From contig RSEF01000019.1 in the NCBI GenBank assembly GCA_003993805.1, forward strand, positions 7,429,129 to 7,493,128: a stretch of 64,000 nucleotides of DNA. Direction: 5' to 3'. Positions 1-11,995 of this stretch are shown here, piece by piece. Each line of letters begins with the position of its first letter. Position 1 is the stretch's first letter. Under the pieces are notes generated by a model. The model made no database searches and was not told the DNA's origin. It saw only the letters and a program-made list of their open reading frames with translations. This DNA is from Himantopus leucocephalus (taxonomy: Eukaryota > Chordata > Aves > Charadriiformes > Recurvirostridae). A program made the position numbers and the translations under genes.

Positions 1-3000
1 CTGTGGCTATTAAGCCCCTTGGTCCCAATGCAACTTCTGGCTCAGGAAGTCTCTAATCTGCTAATTACTAGAAACTGGGAGGCTTATTTGTAGGCACAGA
101 CCACTTGGTATTTGTCCAGTTTCTGCTGGAGTCAGGGTACTGGCTAGATGATTTTGGATGCTCCAACGTACCTAGCCTTTTGTTTGGGTCTTTTAAAATC
201 GTCTTACCAGACACTCCATGGTGCCTTCAGCATCCTCCGTCCCTGCGGTGGCGTTCACGATGAACTGAGGGCCATGAGCTCACCTGCCAGCGCAGCCCCC
301 GAAGCCCGGGTCTGCATGGGGGGGTGGGGGTGTTCAGCCGCAGAGGTTGATGGGTCAGTCATTGTCACTCTCCAAACCGCAGCAGCGGCATGGTGAGCGC
401 CGTGAGCAATGCGGGAAGGGCAGCGAGGTGGGTTCCACATGCTGGCCCAGCAGCCGGGGCATCAGTGCCGGTTATCAGCCCCTCTTGGCTGCAATGGCCC
501 GTAACCCCCCTGGGGTCTGGACCACAACTAGGTGCTCGGCGTGTCCCAGTTCAAATGGGAGAATTCATGGTTACCAGTAAAAAGCATCCCACGACCTGGG
601 CGTTTAGTCCCAGACAGACCCCAGCTCTAGTCCAGCCTCCGAGCAAACCCTGAGACCACAATCTCCTGTAAAAAAACAGAGACACCTTCATGCTATGGCT
701 ATTTTTAAAGCCACTCCTGAATGGCAGCCTGTCTCCTGGCAGGGCGTGTTTGCAGAAGCCCCCAACAGCCCGCGTCTCCCGTGGGGACGTCCCTGCTCTC
801 TCCGGGGTCCGCTCCTTACGGCTGTGCCACCTCAGCCCCGTCCCTGGCAGCCATGCCCTCAAACACCCAGGAACGCCCCAGAGGATCCCAGCATCATTTC
901 ATGTTTCCACTTTCATATTCATCTGCCCTTTAAGTTTTTGAGGGCTCTTTTCCCCTCCGTGTTTCCTAAATTATTTAGATGATATTTTATTATTGCAATA
1001 AAGTAATTGCACTGGCACATACTGAACATTAACATTTGTAGTGTGGGTTGAGAAAAAAACACTATCTTTAATCCTCCACACCGAAAACGATCCTCCACAA
1101 CAAATGATGGTGTCACAGCAAAAGTTCCCCCTGCAACAGAAATCACTGCTTCTCCTTCAGGTCTTTCAAACTTGAATGCCTCCACTGCAAACAACACTAA
1201 CAAACAAAAGCAAACATGTTTTTCCCCAACAGACACCCCATCCTTGTGATTTCAGATGCGTTTTTTTTCCCTTGCTTTATCTGCATGAACAGTTTGGATG
1301 GTTTTATAATTTGCCTGTGCTTCCATTTTATTATATCTGCCTTCCAGCTGTTATTTTTATGGTTTGTGTTACCATTCTCCTAACGCCAGCGGCTCTACTG
1401 TAAAACTGATGTCGCATCCTAGAAACTTATCAGCTCACTCAAAAAATACATCTTGTGCTTGATGGCATAAGAACCGCCTGGAGAAGAAGGAATGGATCTT
1501 TTATTAATGATTTTCTTGTAGGAAGAGCCCACGCAATAGTCATACTTGGTGCAAATACACCTTCTCTTCTCGCTGCAAAAGCCCCACTGAACGATACGGA
1601 GCTCATTCACCAAATCTAAAGAAAAATCCAGTTACACAGAAGTGTCCATCCTTTAGATGAGGGACGGCACCACTTCCCACATTTTTAGAGAGTAAACTCT
1701 TCTGTGGAGTGAACGTCCTCGGCCTGTGCAGCCGGCAGGGCACTGCACTCGGAGGGCAGTGGGAGCAGAGCCATCGCTCGAGCGTTGCCCAGCTCCTCCC
1801 CAGGCACCGTGCCGGCTGCGCGCTCATCCCGACCGGCGCAGAGAGCCACTCCCAGGGATGCTCCATGATCTGGGGCTGCGGAAGAGAGGGGAAAACGAAA
1901 ACCAGCCCTTAGACTCCCAGGCCTGTGCTCTGGTGGCAAGTGCCCACAGCTCTCAAACGATTACAAGTAATTCAGTCACTGCATCAGAAGTCGCCCTCGT
2001 TTCTAAAGATTTCACCGGGTCATTGGCCAGGGATCTTTCAACAAACACTTTTCAATCAGAGTTAATTCACGGAAGCTGCACCGTCCCATGTCGCGCCCCG
2101 TTGGGTCGTGCTGGGCAGGCGTCTTGCGTCCGCAGAGCCCAAGCCAGGGACATGGAATCCCAGTGGTCCGGCCACCGCTGAGCAGCAGGACACACGCACC
2201 GACACCGCCTTAGCACTGGCGAGAGAATCCATAAATGTGCAAAACAAATACGGATTCCCTTAATATTTTCTCCAATACTAAATTCTCATCCTCAGCCAGA
2301 AAACAGATGAGTTCCACACGTGCCACAGTCTTAGGCCAGTTAAAATTTTCACTTATTTGTGGCAACACACAGTTTTTCTCCTTGTATTATAATTTTGCAA
2401 GCACAAGTATAATTGGCTCTGGCCTGCTACCAAGAGGTTTATTAAAACAGCAAGAAATGAAACTAATGATTGTTAAGAAGATCTAATTCCAAGGATACCG
2501 AGTTGTTCATTACAGGTTTATGGCTACTAACCAGCAGCGCTCGGATAAAGGCCTGTGGATTTGTTTACCTTGCCAAGGCACGAAGATGCGTCCAGTCACA
2601 GGAATTGAAAGATTGAGGCAGAAATCAATACGGAGCTACTAAACACCCTACTGCGCAGCTGGGAGAGACTAATTTGATGATGAACCTATGAGTCCAATAA
2701 AAATGTGCGTAATTTAAAATGTATTAAAAACATAAGCTGCTAAAGCATCAATATTTAAACACCATCCCCTGCAGCGCCACCACAGATTTTGCGGGAAGAG
2801 CAGATATTGTTGAATATGAAGGTGACAAAGATGCAAGAATTGCCTGAAATAATTCTTTGGCCAAATTCCTGACATAGAATGGAATGAAACTGTCTCGGGG
2901 ATAAATTTGGCCCCAGGTGTTCTCCCTCTCATTGTTAAGAACTACTGGGTTCTTAGCTGCAGGTAAGAACTACTGGAAAATGTGTTTCTAGTGCCGAGGC

Positions 3001-3780
3001 AGGTCTTCTGCGCACCCAGCCACAGTGCCCCGGCAGAATATTCGGGTTTCAATACAGTCAGGGGAGGGAGGCTGACCTGCCCACTGGAACGTATCTTTTT
3101 CCCTGGGACACCTACAGGGAGCCTAAAGGTGAGGGGTGCTCCAACCACGTCAAGTGAACAAGTCACTGTGAACGCGACCAGGACTGAGTCACAAGTGACT
3201 CAAAATCTCCTAAGCCCTGCTGACGATCCAGTTCAAACACTGCTTGAGAGAATCGAGGGCTGCTTGAGGGAATGTTTTCGGCTGCCGATCCTAAATCATT
3301 TAGCATTTGCTTTCCAGCATCGCTTCATGCCAAGTGCTTCAAAACACCAAGATTATTGGATGACGCAAAAGAAAACCTTCTGCATGGTCACACCAGGAGA
3401 CAGATGTTATTGCTGAGGAGTGTGTTTAGGGACAGCGTGAGCCTGAGCACAAGCAGAGCTCCACCTGTGATCTGGGGTGAGGGAGGCATGTTCGCTTCTG
3501 AGGAGGCTTCTCTGCAAAGCACGGAGCTCCATGGCTTGCAAAGGGTGAAGGGCCCCAGCTTAAAACTGCTGGCTCCAAAGAAATCATCGGTGGAAGGCAT
3601 GCCCACAGCAGCTCCCTCCGCGCAGCGCCCCGAGACCCAACGAAGCCGGTAACAAAGCTCCTGGAGAAGCGGCTGCGTGGGAACGCTCGCTGAGAGCTGG
3701 CCACGCGCCGGCCACGTCTCTGCTCCCAGCCTGGGACCCCGATCCCGGGCCAGAGCACTCGCGCGCCAAGCAACGGGGCT
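1..3780. other. intergenic, no gene seen
   Basis: I find no exon, RNA gene or recognisable mobile element here. The open frames are short and lack domain signatures or paired splice sites. Base composition is mixed, with AT-rich parts near 0.95-1.05 and 2.2-2.9 kb. Confidence 0.6.
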
Positions 3781-3789
3781 GCACTGCCT

Positions 3790-4290
3790 AATTTGCACTT
3801 TAACTAGCTTACCGCTAAAGAGATCCTTGCATTAGTTAATCCAGAGGCCATCTGCTGAGGATAATGCATTTATTACTAAGAATCTACCTATCTGTATTGT
3901 ACTAGGCATGCACGTGGTGAATCTCAATCATTTTAACTTAGACACTCTATTATACATACCATGAAATTTAACAAGGTATGTCCTATACGGGGCTGTAACA
4001 TTGCAGCTGTGTGGACTAATTAGATAACACTCATTATTGTTCATTCAATTTGCGTTTGCAGATGCCGGGAGCCGAGTGCCGACTGCTCTCGAGGCTCTGA
4101 TTGATTGCTCCCACTTTGCATTCATTAGGAAGGTGGCCGCAGCACAGTAGTTTTACAACATGTGTTTGCTACCACTTAACTGGATGTGCCAGTCAAATGC
4201 CTTGAACTGTGTCTCTTGATTAACAATATTTTGCAAATATGGCGCAGTCTATTTTAGTAGCATGACAGGCGGATTGCGGAGCCGGCGTGC
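3790..4290. promoter_or_regulatory. candidate conserved non-coding enhancer block
   Basis: This AT-rich, non-coding block is dense in developmental transcription-factor motifs. They include ATTAGTTAAT at 3831-3840, the homeodomain palindrome CTAATTAG at 4016-4023, a PBX/HOX-type TGATTGATTG at 4098-4107, a perfect MEF2 site CTATTTTAG at 4249-4257 and a MEIS-type TGACAG at 4263-4268. The density resembles deeply conserved vertebrate enhancers. Conservation itself cannot be seen from one sequence, so the call is inference. Confidence 0.35.
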
Positions 4291-7200
4291 CGGCGAGCGC
4301 CGCTCCCTGCAAAACCTTCCCCTTCCCGCACGCCGAGCGGGAAGAAATACAGCCGTGACAGTAAGGGCTGATGACAGCTCACCAATACATCAGGTTCATA
4401 GGTGGCAGTGTCCATTGCTCATCTCCTCCAGTCAGACGTGACTTACAGAAATAAATGGGCCTGTCAGAGGGTCTGACTTTGTCAGATGAATACCAAGCCC
4501 ATAAAACCAGGGCAAATACGGTTCACATTGACCTCTGCATTTTTTCCCTCACATCCCTTTGCAGCTACGGACTGGGGTTTGCTCTGCTCCACCTCAACTC
4601 CCTCTCCGCATCACCCTGCCCAGCGCCAGGCACAGCCCCGGGGGGACCGGTGGGCACAGGGGCTCTTTCTGTAACACCAAACCACAGCCCAGCAGCGCCC
4701 GGTGGTCCCAGCCCGGGGACCCCCAGCCCCTCTGGCCCCACGGTCTCCCACCCTCAGCCCTTTGCCGCCAGTCACGCAGATGGACGGCAGGTCTGTGCCG
4801 CAGGGAGAGGACTCTGTGAGCGCACCCAGGAGCTCCAGCCCTTCCCAAATGAGACTTTTCTTCAGATCATGCTTTAAATCAGCCAGGCCATCAAAACCTG
4901 TTACAGAATCGTATGTGTTCCCATAGGGCTGAGACTGAAATGATGCCCATCTGTAAATTATTCAAGATTAGATTACATCTTGGCAAAGCCCATGGTCAAA
5001 ATAATAGAAACAGCACAAAAGGCAGCTGATATTCATGAAAACTAAGTATTGTCAGACTAGCTCCATAGCCAGGTTGGAAAGCAGACCAAGCGGCCAGGCT
5101 GGAGCATCCCTGAACACTGACTCTGGCCAAAGCAGTCTCCTCGAGTCCTGCCGCGGTGCTGGAGGCCGCACCAGCCTGCGTTCCCGCGCACGCGCTGCAC
5201 ACTGCGAGCAGCCAAGATGCCGGCGTGCGCCTCCCTGCTGCCCCGGGAGGCTGCGGCACAGACACTCCGGGGCTCCCCAGGCTCAGGGTATCATTGACCC
5301 CGTGCATCGATTGAAGCTCTTGCAGCTCTGCATGTCAACCAGTCCCACAGCGCCGGGGTGGGGGGGGAATGCTGAAACAGCTGCAGCTCAATCTGTTGTT
5401 GGCCCTCAACTTCTCTTAAAAACATTTACTCCAGCTTCACTGATGTTAATTTAGGAGGTAGAAAGAACTGGTTCAGAAGTTTTTCCTGCAACCTGGAGGA
5501 TGTGGGTACCTGGATATCTCCTGGGTGATTCATCAGCTCCTCATGCTCAGCCCCACTCCGGCGATTGCCCAGCGCTGGGCGTTAGGACCATCACAGCCCT
5601 CTCCCACTCGTCAGGCGAACGACCGATGCTGGTGGTAGAGCATCGTACAGTGATGAATTTCACACCCTGCTAAAGACATGGGCTGGGATTCACCCATCCT
5701 GCTTTCACCGCCCCAAGTGAAGCTGCCTGCCTCTGCCCCCTCGGCAGCGGTAACCGGTACCCCAGGGCACCCCGACGCGGTGCTGCCCACGGCGATGCTG
5801 CCCCTGGTGCTTTCTGCACGAGGAGGACTCCCAGTCTCAGGAGATCCAGCTGATGTTGGTGGTGGACACAAACCACGCTTAAGAGATACAGGAGCAGAGG
5901 CTGATGAAGCTTCAAAGAAACATGTCCCATTAACACCTTTCCATGTGCTCCCTGTAACTGAGAGCTTTATTTCATGGTGTGTTGGCTGCAATGGCAAAGC
6001 CAGGAGAAAGAGCTCCCACCTTCCAACCGTGTCCCCCTCCCTACACGGGCTCTCCTGGCGCATGTTAAACTTGGGAACAGAGGCCACACCACACACAGCC
6101 GTCCCAAAGCGCTGAGCTCTCAAGAAACATCACCCATCACCACCTACAAACTCAGGAGCAACCTTTACTGCGGGGCAGCTCTTCCAACCAAGAAGCCCTG
6201 CCACAGGCACAATGCAGGAGGCTCAGAAAGTTCCTTCCTTCACGCACCGCCGTCTCAGAAATAAAAACAGGGGGAAGCCGGAGCAAGGCAAGAGGGGTGC
6301 TGTTTGCTCCAAGCAAGTCTGGAGGGTGGAACATGGAGCCGAGCACCGCCCACCCCAGGGCAGCATCAGAGTACACTTACCCCTGCAGACCACTCCACTG
6401 CCAGCTCTGAAATGGAATCCTTCTTTCAACCCAAGGATTAACTCTCTGCTTAGTCAGTCAGACTTCTCAACCCCCAGGTGCCTCATGTTTTATTTTTCAC
6501 AACGCTGTAAAACAAAACCCAGGAAATAGCTTTTCTCGAGATAATGAAGTCTCCACCAAACAGGAGAGCAGTGCGTCCCGCTCGGCGCTGTCTGTCACAG
6601 CAACGGCTGGTACCGGGGCGCCTGCTGCACTGGAGGTGCTGGTCCGGCCGATTTCAAGCCAAGTTGACAAAGCAGCTGCGAGCCGCAGTCTGAGGGACAC
6701 CAAACTTGGCCAGAGCAGACAGGGAGAAGGGAGGACCCTCGCTGGTGGCCTCGTGGGGCAGTTGGGAAGCTTCAGCCCTCTGAAATGAATTGGGAGCTTA
6801 CCAACAGGGGTGGACGGACTAGGGATCAGTCACACATCCTGGGCTAACCAGCAAGGCTTTCGTTGTGGGGCCAGGTCTGGGAAAAGGGCATATTAAGAAT
6901 AAATAGATCTGCCCAGGCACCGTCCCTAGCAGTCAGCACGGGGGGCCCGAGAAGAGGCTCTCGGTCCGCGCTCTGCGCCGCAGCTCCCAGCAGCGTGGGG
7001 GGAGGCGCGTGGGGCTGGACACCCCGACCCACTGGCACAGCCCGTGGGGATGCTGGGCAGGGGGAGGACCGGCTGCCAACGGGAGGACGCCGGGTTTGCA
7101 GGGGAATCTCTCTATTGGCACATCCCCCGTGGCGTCTTGCGGCTTGCTTCCCAGTCAGGGCGAGTGCACTGGAATGGCAAGATGATGCCGTTCAGAGCCA

Positions 7201-8966
7201 AACGGTTTTCAGGGGATTTTTTTCATTAAACTCAGTGTTGCTAGGCTGCTAACACAAGGCAGCCCCACTGCCATCGTGTTAGGCAGATGAACTGTCGCTT
7301 CAGCTCATTTCAGTGTGAAACAGTCACTTTTTTCCTTTTTGCATATGCAACACTCACTGGATAGTTCAGGTCTATGCACAACATATTTATTCAACAGTAA
7401 TCATTTCATTTCTGCAAAGGAAATATGTTCCACTATTCCTGCAGCTGACAGGCTCTGGCATAAGTTGGAAGCTGAGGCTCCAAAAGAGGGAGAATATGTT
7501 TATGGGATGAACCACAGCTGTTTGCCGTATTCCTCTGCCCTAGCAATTATTTTAATAGGAAGAATTCCTGGAGGGTTATTTGGCTTCTGCACAGCGTGCG
7601 CTGTGTTCACAGTCACTAGTTAGGGTATCAGGCGAGTGAACCTCTGAAGACGCTCCTGTTCTTGCAAAGCATTTTTAAAAAAGGAAGAGGGTTCAATTCT
7701 GCAGCCTGCTCACACACCAGAAAATACTTGTTTCCATGGGTTGCACAAGAAATGGTAGAAAAACTGGTACATTTACACAATCTGCATTCTCGTAAGATTG
7801 TTTATGAGCATCGCTGAACTGCCCCAGATCTCCCCCCCAGGGACAAGAAGTGATCGCTACCCAATTTCAAGATGCGGAGCAAGGTGAGTAAGACACATTC
7901 CTCCAGAACAGGTGAGTTATCTGGCTCCATACATTTTTGCCTGAGGAAATAAAGGTAGGACCTCTTGAACCTGTTCACATCGCACTACGACATCTGTGCG
8001 TGCCTTTTTTGCACTAAGTGGTAGAGCAGTTTCTGGAGGCAGAGTCTCGGTCAGGCTTGCTGCAGTGGTGCAACAGGGATTGTTTGCTCCATTGCTGTGT
8101 TTCAATGATAAACTGGAGTCTATTTAAAATTCAGCAGTGCCTTGTGAATGCGCTGCTGCCTTGCCTCAGAAATAATCACTGTCAGGACAGTCCTCAGACA
8201 GCACCGCTCACTAAATAAAAACCCCAAATTCCTCACTGAAGGGGAGAGCTCCCTAGGGACTGGCAATATTTTAGCCTGCTTGTCATCCAAGGGTTTCAAA
8301 GTACTTCAGAAGCATTAATTAAGTCTCATGACATGCCTATAAGATGGAGGTTTTATGTTTACTACAGCGGGTAGCACTGGAGTCTGTACGCTTGCGGAGT
8401 CGCGAGGACTGTGGAGGTTTGGATCGGGCATTGTGAATCTCAGAGCATCAGCTGGTGCCAGCACAAGAGGGACGAAAGCTCCTAAGCGCCCGTGAACCCG
8501 CCACCAGCCCCCACGGCTCTCGCCACAAGCCAAGCGCAAGGGCCAGGCTGGTGCTGGTGGCGATGCAGAGGAAGGCTTTGATGCCCAGGTGGGGAGACGC
8601 TCTGCTGCCACAGCGCTGCCCACTGCCCCTCCGCCAGCAGATCCTCTGCCCATCTGAGGCAGAGCAGACCCAGCAAACGCGCTGGCTCTGGCTGCCTTCC
8701 CTGTTGCTCGGCCAAGTCTGTGAGCGGCAGAACTCCCAAGCCCGCACTGTTTTGATTAGTACTGGCAAACGTCCGTGTCCTTCAATGAAAGCATCTTGCA
8801 CAGCCATTGTGATTTGGTTCAGGTGGCTTAATGAGAAAATGAGTAAATCCCTGCCTGGATTTTTACTTTCAAATCAGCTGCCCAAAACATTAAATATTTG
8901 AATTCCTTATAGCTTTAAAATGCTATACTCTCATTTTTCTATCTAGAAATGCACATGATTTATCCT
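4291..8966. other. intergenic, no gene seen
   Basis: No exon or RNA gene can be supported. Around 8270-8350 there is text resembling the old amniote repeat phrase about a peak of cells reaching 'AAAGTACTT...CATTAATTAAG...CTCATGACA', too short to classify. A motif-rich block at 7200-7625 is listed separately. The rest is mixed sequence without coding signals. Confidence 0.5.
7200..7625. promoter_or_regulatory. candidate non-coding regulatory block with POU-type palindrome
   Basis: This AT-rich block contains the perfect 12-base palindrome TTGCATATGCAA at 7339-7350. It is one base per side from the POU-dimer MORE motif ATGCATATGCAT. No coding signal is present. Enhancer function is inference only. 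Confidence 0.22.
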
Positions 8967-9187
8967 GATTGGATATTAGGAAAAATTTCTTCCCCAAAAG
9001 GTTTATCGAGCACTGGCACAGGCTGCCCAAGGAGCAGTGGAATCGCCATTCCTGGAGGTATTTAACAAATGGGCAGACGTGGTGCCGAGGGACATGGTTT
9101 GGTGGCGAGTTTGGCAGTGTTAGGTTGATGGTTGGACTCGATGATCTTAAAGGCCTCTTCCAACCTAGACAATTCTATGATTCTATG
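8967..9187 (+). mobile_element. CR1 LINE, 3' end fragment
   Basis: The text follows the avian CR1 3' end closely: GATTGGATATTAGGAA near the start, GGCTGCCCAAGGAG, a GGACTCGATGATCTTAAAGG stretch, CTTCCAACCTAGA, and a terminal pair of ATTCTATG octamers at 9171-9187. The + orientation is set by the octamer 3' terminus. It is 5' truncated like most CR1 copies and looks fairly young. It is the clearest sign that the host is a bird or close sauropsid relative. Confidence 0.95.
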
Positions 9188-11751
9188 CTTTTTGTGCACA
9201 GGAGAGCTCCAGCAGTTCATCCCACCAACAGGGCTTTATACACAAACTTAGCACTATGTAAGGCTGAATATTCCTTTGGAGGGATTCATTTAACAGACCT
9301 GGTTACCAGTGAAATCAAAGAGCGGCTGAACGGCATTCACACAACGCAGCATCTGGCGTGACTCAAGCCACTGCAGAAACGAACACCGGGATGACGCCCC
9401 AGTCAAACAGCCCGTTCAGAAGCTGCGCTGGGGAGGGAGGGAGGGAGGGATGGAAATCAGCTTCCTGAGGAATCAGCCTCCTGATCAGCTCCAGCTCAGG
9501 GCTGATGATGGTAAACCATTCGTCTAACCCAGCAGCTGCCATATGCACCCTGTGAAATTTATTACTGTTGACATTTCAGTTAATAATGGTCTATTTTGAA
9601 GAGACAGTCTCCATCATTTCTACTAATTAATGTGCTTGAGAAGTCCACCACTACGCACAGAAATCAAATCACTCTTCTTACCCAAAAATTGCCCCTCCAC
9701 CCTCCGGTAACACAGCTGAGGAAGACAGACATGATTTCTTTGCCCACAGACCTTGCTAGGCAATCCCCAGGCGTAACCACCAGCAGCACTCCATCTGCAG
9801 AGAGAACCGTCTGCTCCTCCACTTAGCCCAGAGTCCGTTTTGTGAAAGTCTGGCTCATTTGCTCTATGTGCAGAGAATCACCTTTGCTCCCCCCTCAGAG
9901 ACTGCGAACCATCTCACAACCACGTTCACAGGGAGCTTCTAATCTTCACAGGAAGAAAGGGCTCACTGCTAACAGGGAAAAGGCAATGAGAAAACAAACT
10001 TCAAAAAGACTTTACCCCGAAATGTGACTTTTAGCTCGCTGTGCAGTGGAAGACGACAGACGCAAACACACCTAAGCCTGTGATTATGAACTCCAGGGCA
10101 CACTCTGGATGTTCCTAAAAACCATGATTTATGCATGTCATATTCAAAGAAGCTTAAAGCATCTGACAAGAATTAGGTTATTTACTCTTCACATGTCTTG
10201 AAAATCTAAGCCTTTATGATCACATTTAACATAAAATTAAGTCTCACCTCAAACCCAAACTCACTTTTGGGTAAAGGCTGCATCCGCCTTTTGACTGTGC
10301 TTCATCTCTCCAAAAGTATTTGCTTGGGAGGATTTGCAAATCGCATTCAAGATCAGAGGTTGATGGCTTTAGCATCCTCGGTGCTAAGGAGGGGCTGAGA
10401 GCAATGCTGTCTGCCAGCGCTGTGCAGCGACCAAAGCGGTGGGAAGATCAGCACGGAGACTCGGATCCTCCCAGGTATCCAGACACGTTATTTCTAGTTG
10501 AAACTAACGGGAATTGGTGGCCTAAATGAAAGTTAAATGCTTTGATACTTCCGTGGAAAAAGATGTAAGAGAGCAAAGCAGGAGTAAATAACATCTGCCA
10601 AATCGTGTTTCAGAAAGTTGGCCAGAAAAAAGAAAAACCTAACAAATATCCTGTAACTCACAAAGGGGGAAGCAGATAACAGTTTGCTATCACCAAAAAT
10701 GCTTCTCGCATACAGAAATGCCATCTTTTATCTATATATTTAGACGAGAACAGAAGTTCAGTGATTTTTGTCAGTGCCATTAGTTTCTCTGGAGAGAATA
10801 TTAGCACGCTGCTACCGACAGAACATCAATAACAGGGGAGATAAATTCTTCTGAAGCGTTAATTTTCTCAGCGTTGTGAAATCTAACTTAGGCATCATCA
10901 GTATACATCAGTGAGGGATAATATGAGCAGGGACCGTAAACACCGTGCTACAAATAAAACAATATAATTCGAGTGAAATCTGTTTCCGAAAGAGATTTCC
11001 ATTTGGTAATGGAGACGGAGTTTCAACAGTTTCCAATAACAACACTGCAGCCGGCACAGTTCCTTGCTGCCGGTATCTGCCTTTTTCACAAACAGCTTTG
11101 CAATAAACACAAATGAAAATAAGGGCCAGATCTTCTAGGTATGAATTGGCACAGTCCTATGAATCCAGCAATCTAGTAATCATGGGAAACGGAAAGGCCG
11201 GAGCAAATGAGGAAAGTGAATGTCATTTGGTTATTATGGGTAGTTATATGCAAACTGACCCCCAGTTGTGTTGAATGCAATACCACGTGAAAAGGCAATT
11301 TTCTCTGCCTTTCCAGTGCAGGCTTGATTTTGGTCTGCCGTCTGGATGCCCCAATCATTTGGACCTTGTGAATATTTAATTCCCACCTAATTGCTTCAGT
11401 GGCAAGCAGCTTTCTCTTCCTGCACTTTCTTCACCCCATAATGAGGTTAAAGAAGGAAAAAGGACCTCCTAGATGATCCAGTCTGCGTGCCTGTGACCAT
11501 AGGACACGGGCTCCTTGCTGGGATCATACCGCCGGGTACTTGGCTCTCTAACAAGAACCTACTGCAAACGATTATGCACAAACCTTCCTTGGAATTTTTT
11601 TAATTAATTAGTCTTGACCATTTTCTCACTCCTTTTACATGGGGTTTTCACTCCTGTGACGTTATTCTACCAGCTCTGTTTATTAGTATGGTATTCACTG
11701 AAGCAGCAAATTATACGTGATTATTGGAGATTATTCACTGAGAGTAAAGTG
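9188..11751. other. intergenic, no gene seen
   Basis: No coding or RNA gene is supported. A short (GGGA)n run lies at 9431-9450. The segment 10.5-11.4 kb is AT-rich and non-repetitive. No open frame here has splice sites and domain features together. Confidence 0.55.
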
Positions 11752-11995
11752 ATAAATTAATTATTAATTCTCATTATTAGCACTGTTGTCCTGTTGCCTG
11801 GAGGCCTCGCTGAAATCAGGACCCCATTGCTTTAGGTACTGTATAAGCAAATAGGGAGAGACAGTTCTTGCTCCCAAAGCGCTTTCAGCCTAAAGAGGTG
11901 ACGTGGCGCTGGGGGAAAGTCTGCGAAGAGACAAGATGACTTGCTCAGCATCGGATCCAGCCTCTCGGTGGCAGAGCCGAGGACAGGGCTGTCCT
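11752..11995 (+). mobile_element. ancient amniote SINE/MIR-like repeat
   Basis: The order of phrases matches an old interspersed repeat common in turtles, crocodiles and birds. ATTATTAGCACTGTTGTCCTG leads to CAGGACCCCATTGCTTTAGGTACTGTATAAGC, then GAGACAGTTCTTGCTCCCAAAGCG, TCAGCCTAAAG, GACTTGCTCAGC and GTGGCAGAGCCGAGGACAG. The last part resembles the MIR-type phrase about tested 'GACTTGCCCAAGGTCACA...GTGGCAGAGCC'. The exact family name is uncertain to me. Divergence is high, so the insertion is old. Confidence 0.6.

Noticed and set aside
1075..1255. Ser/Thr/Asn-rich plus-strand frame with mucin-like composition
   Set aside because: There is no upstream acceptor or start codon, it is short, and no family was recognised.
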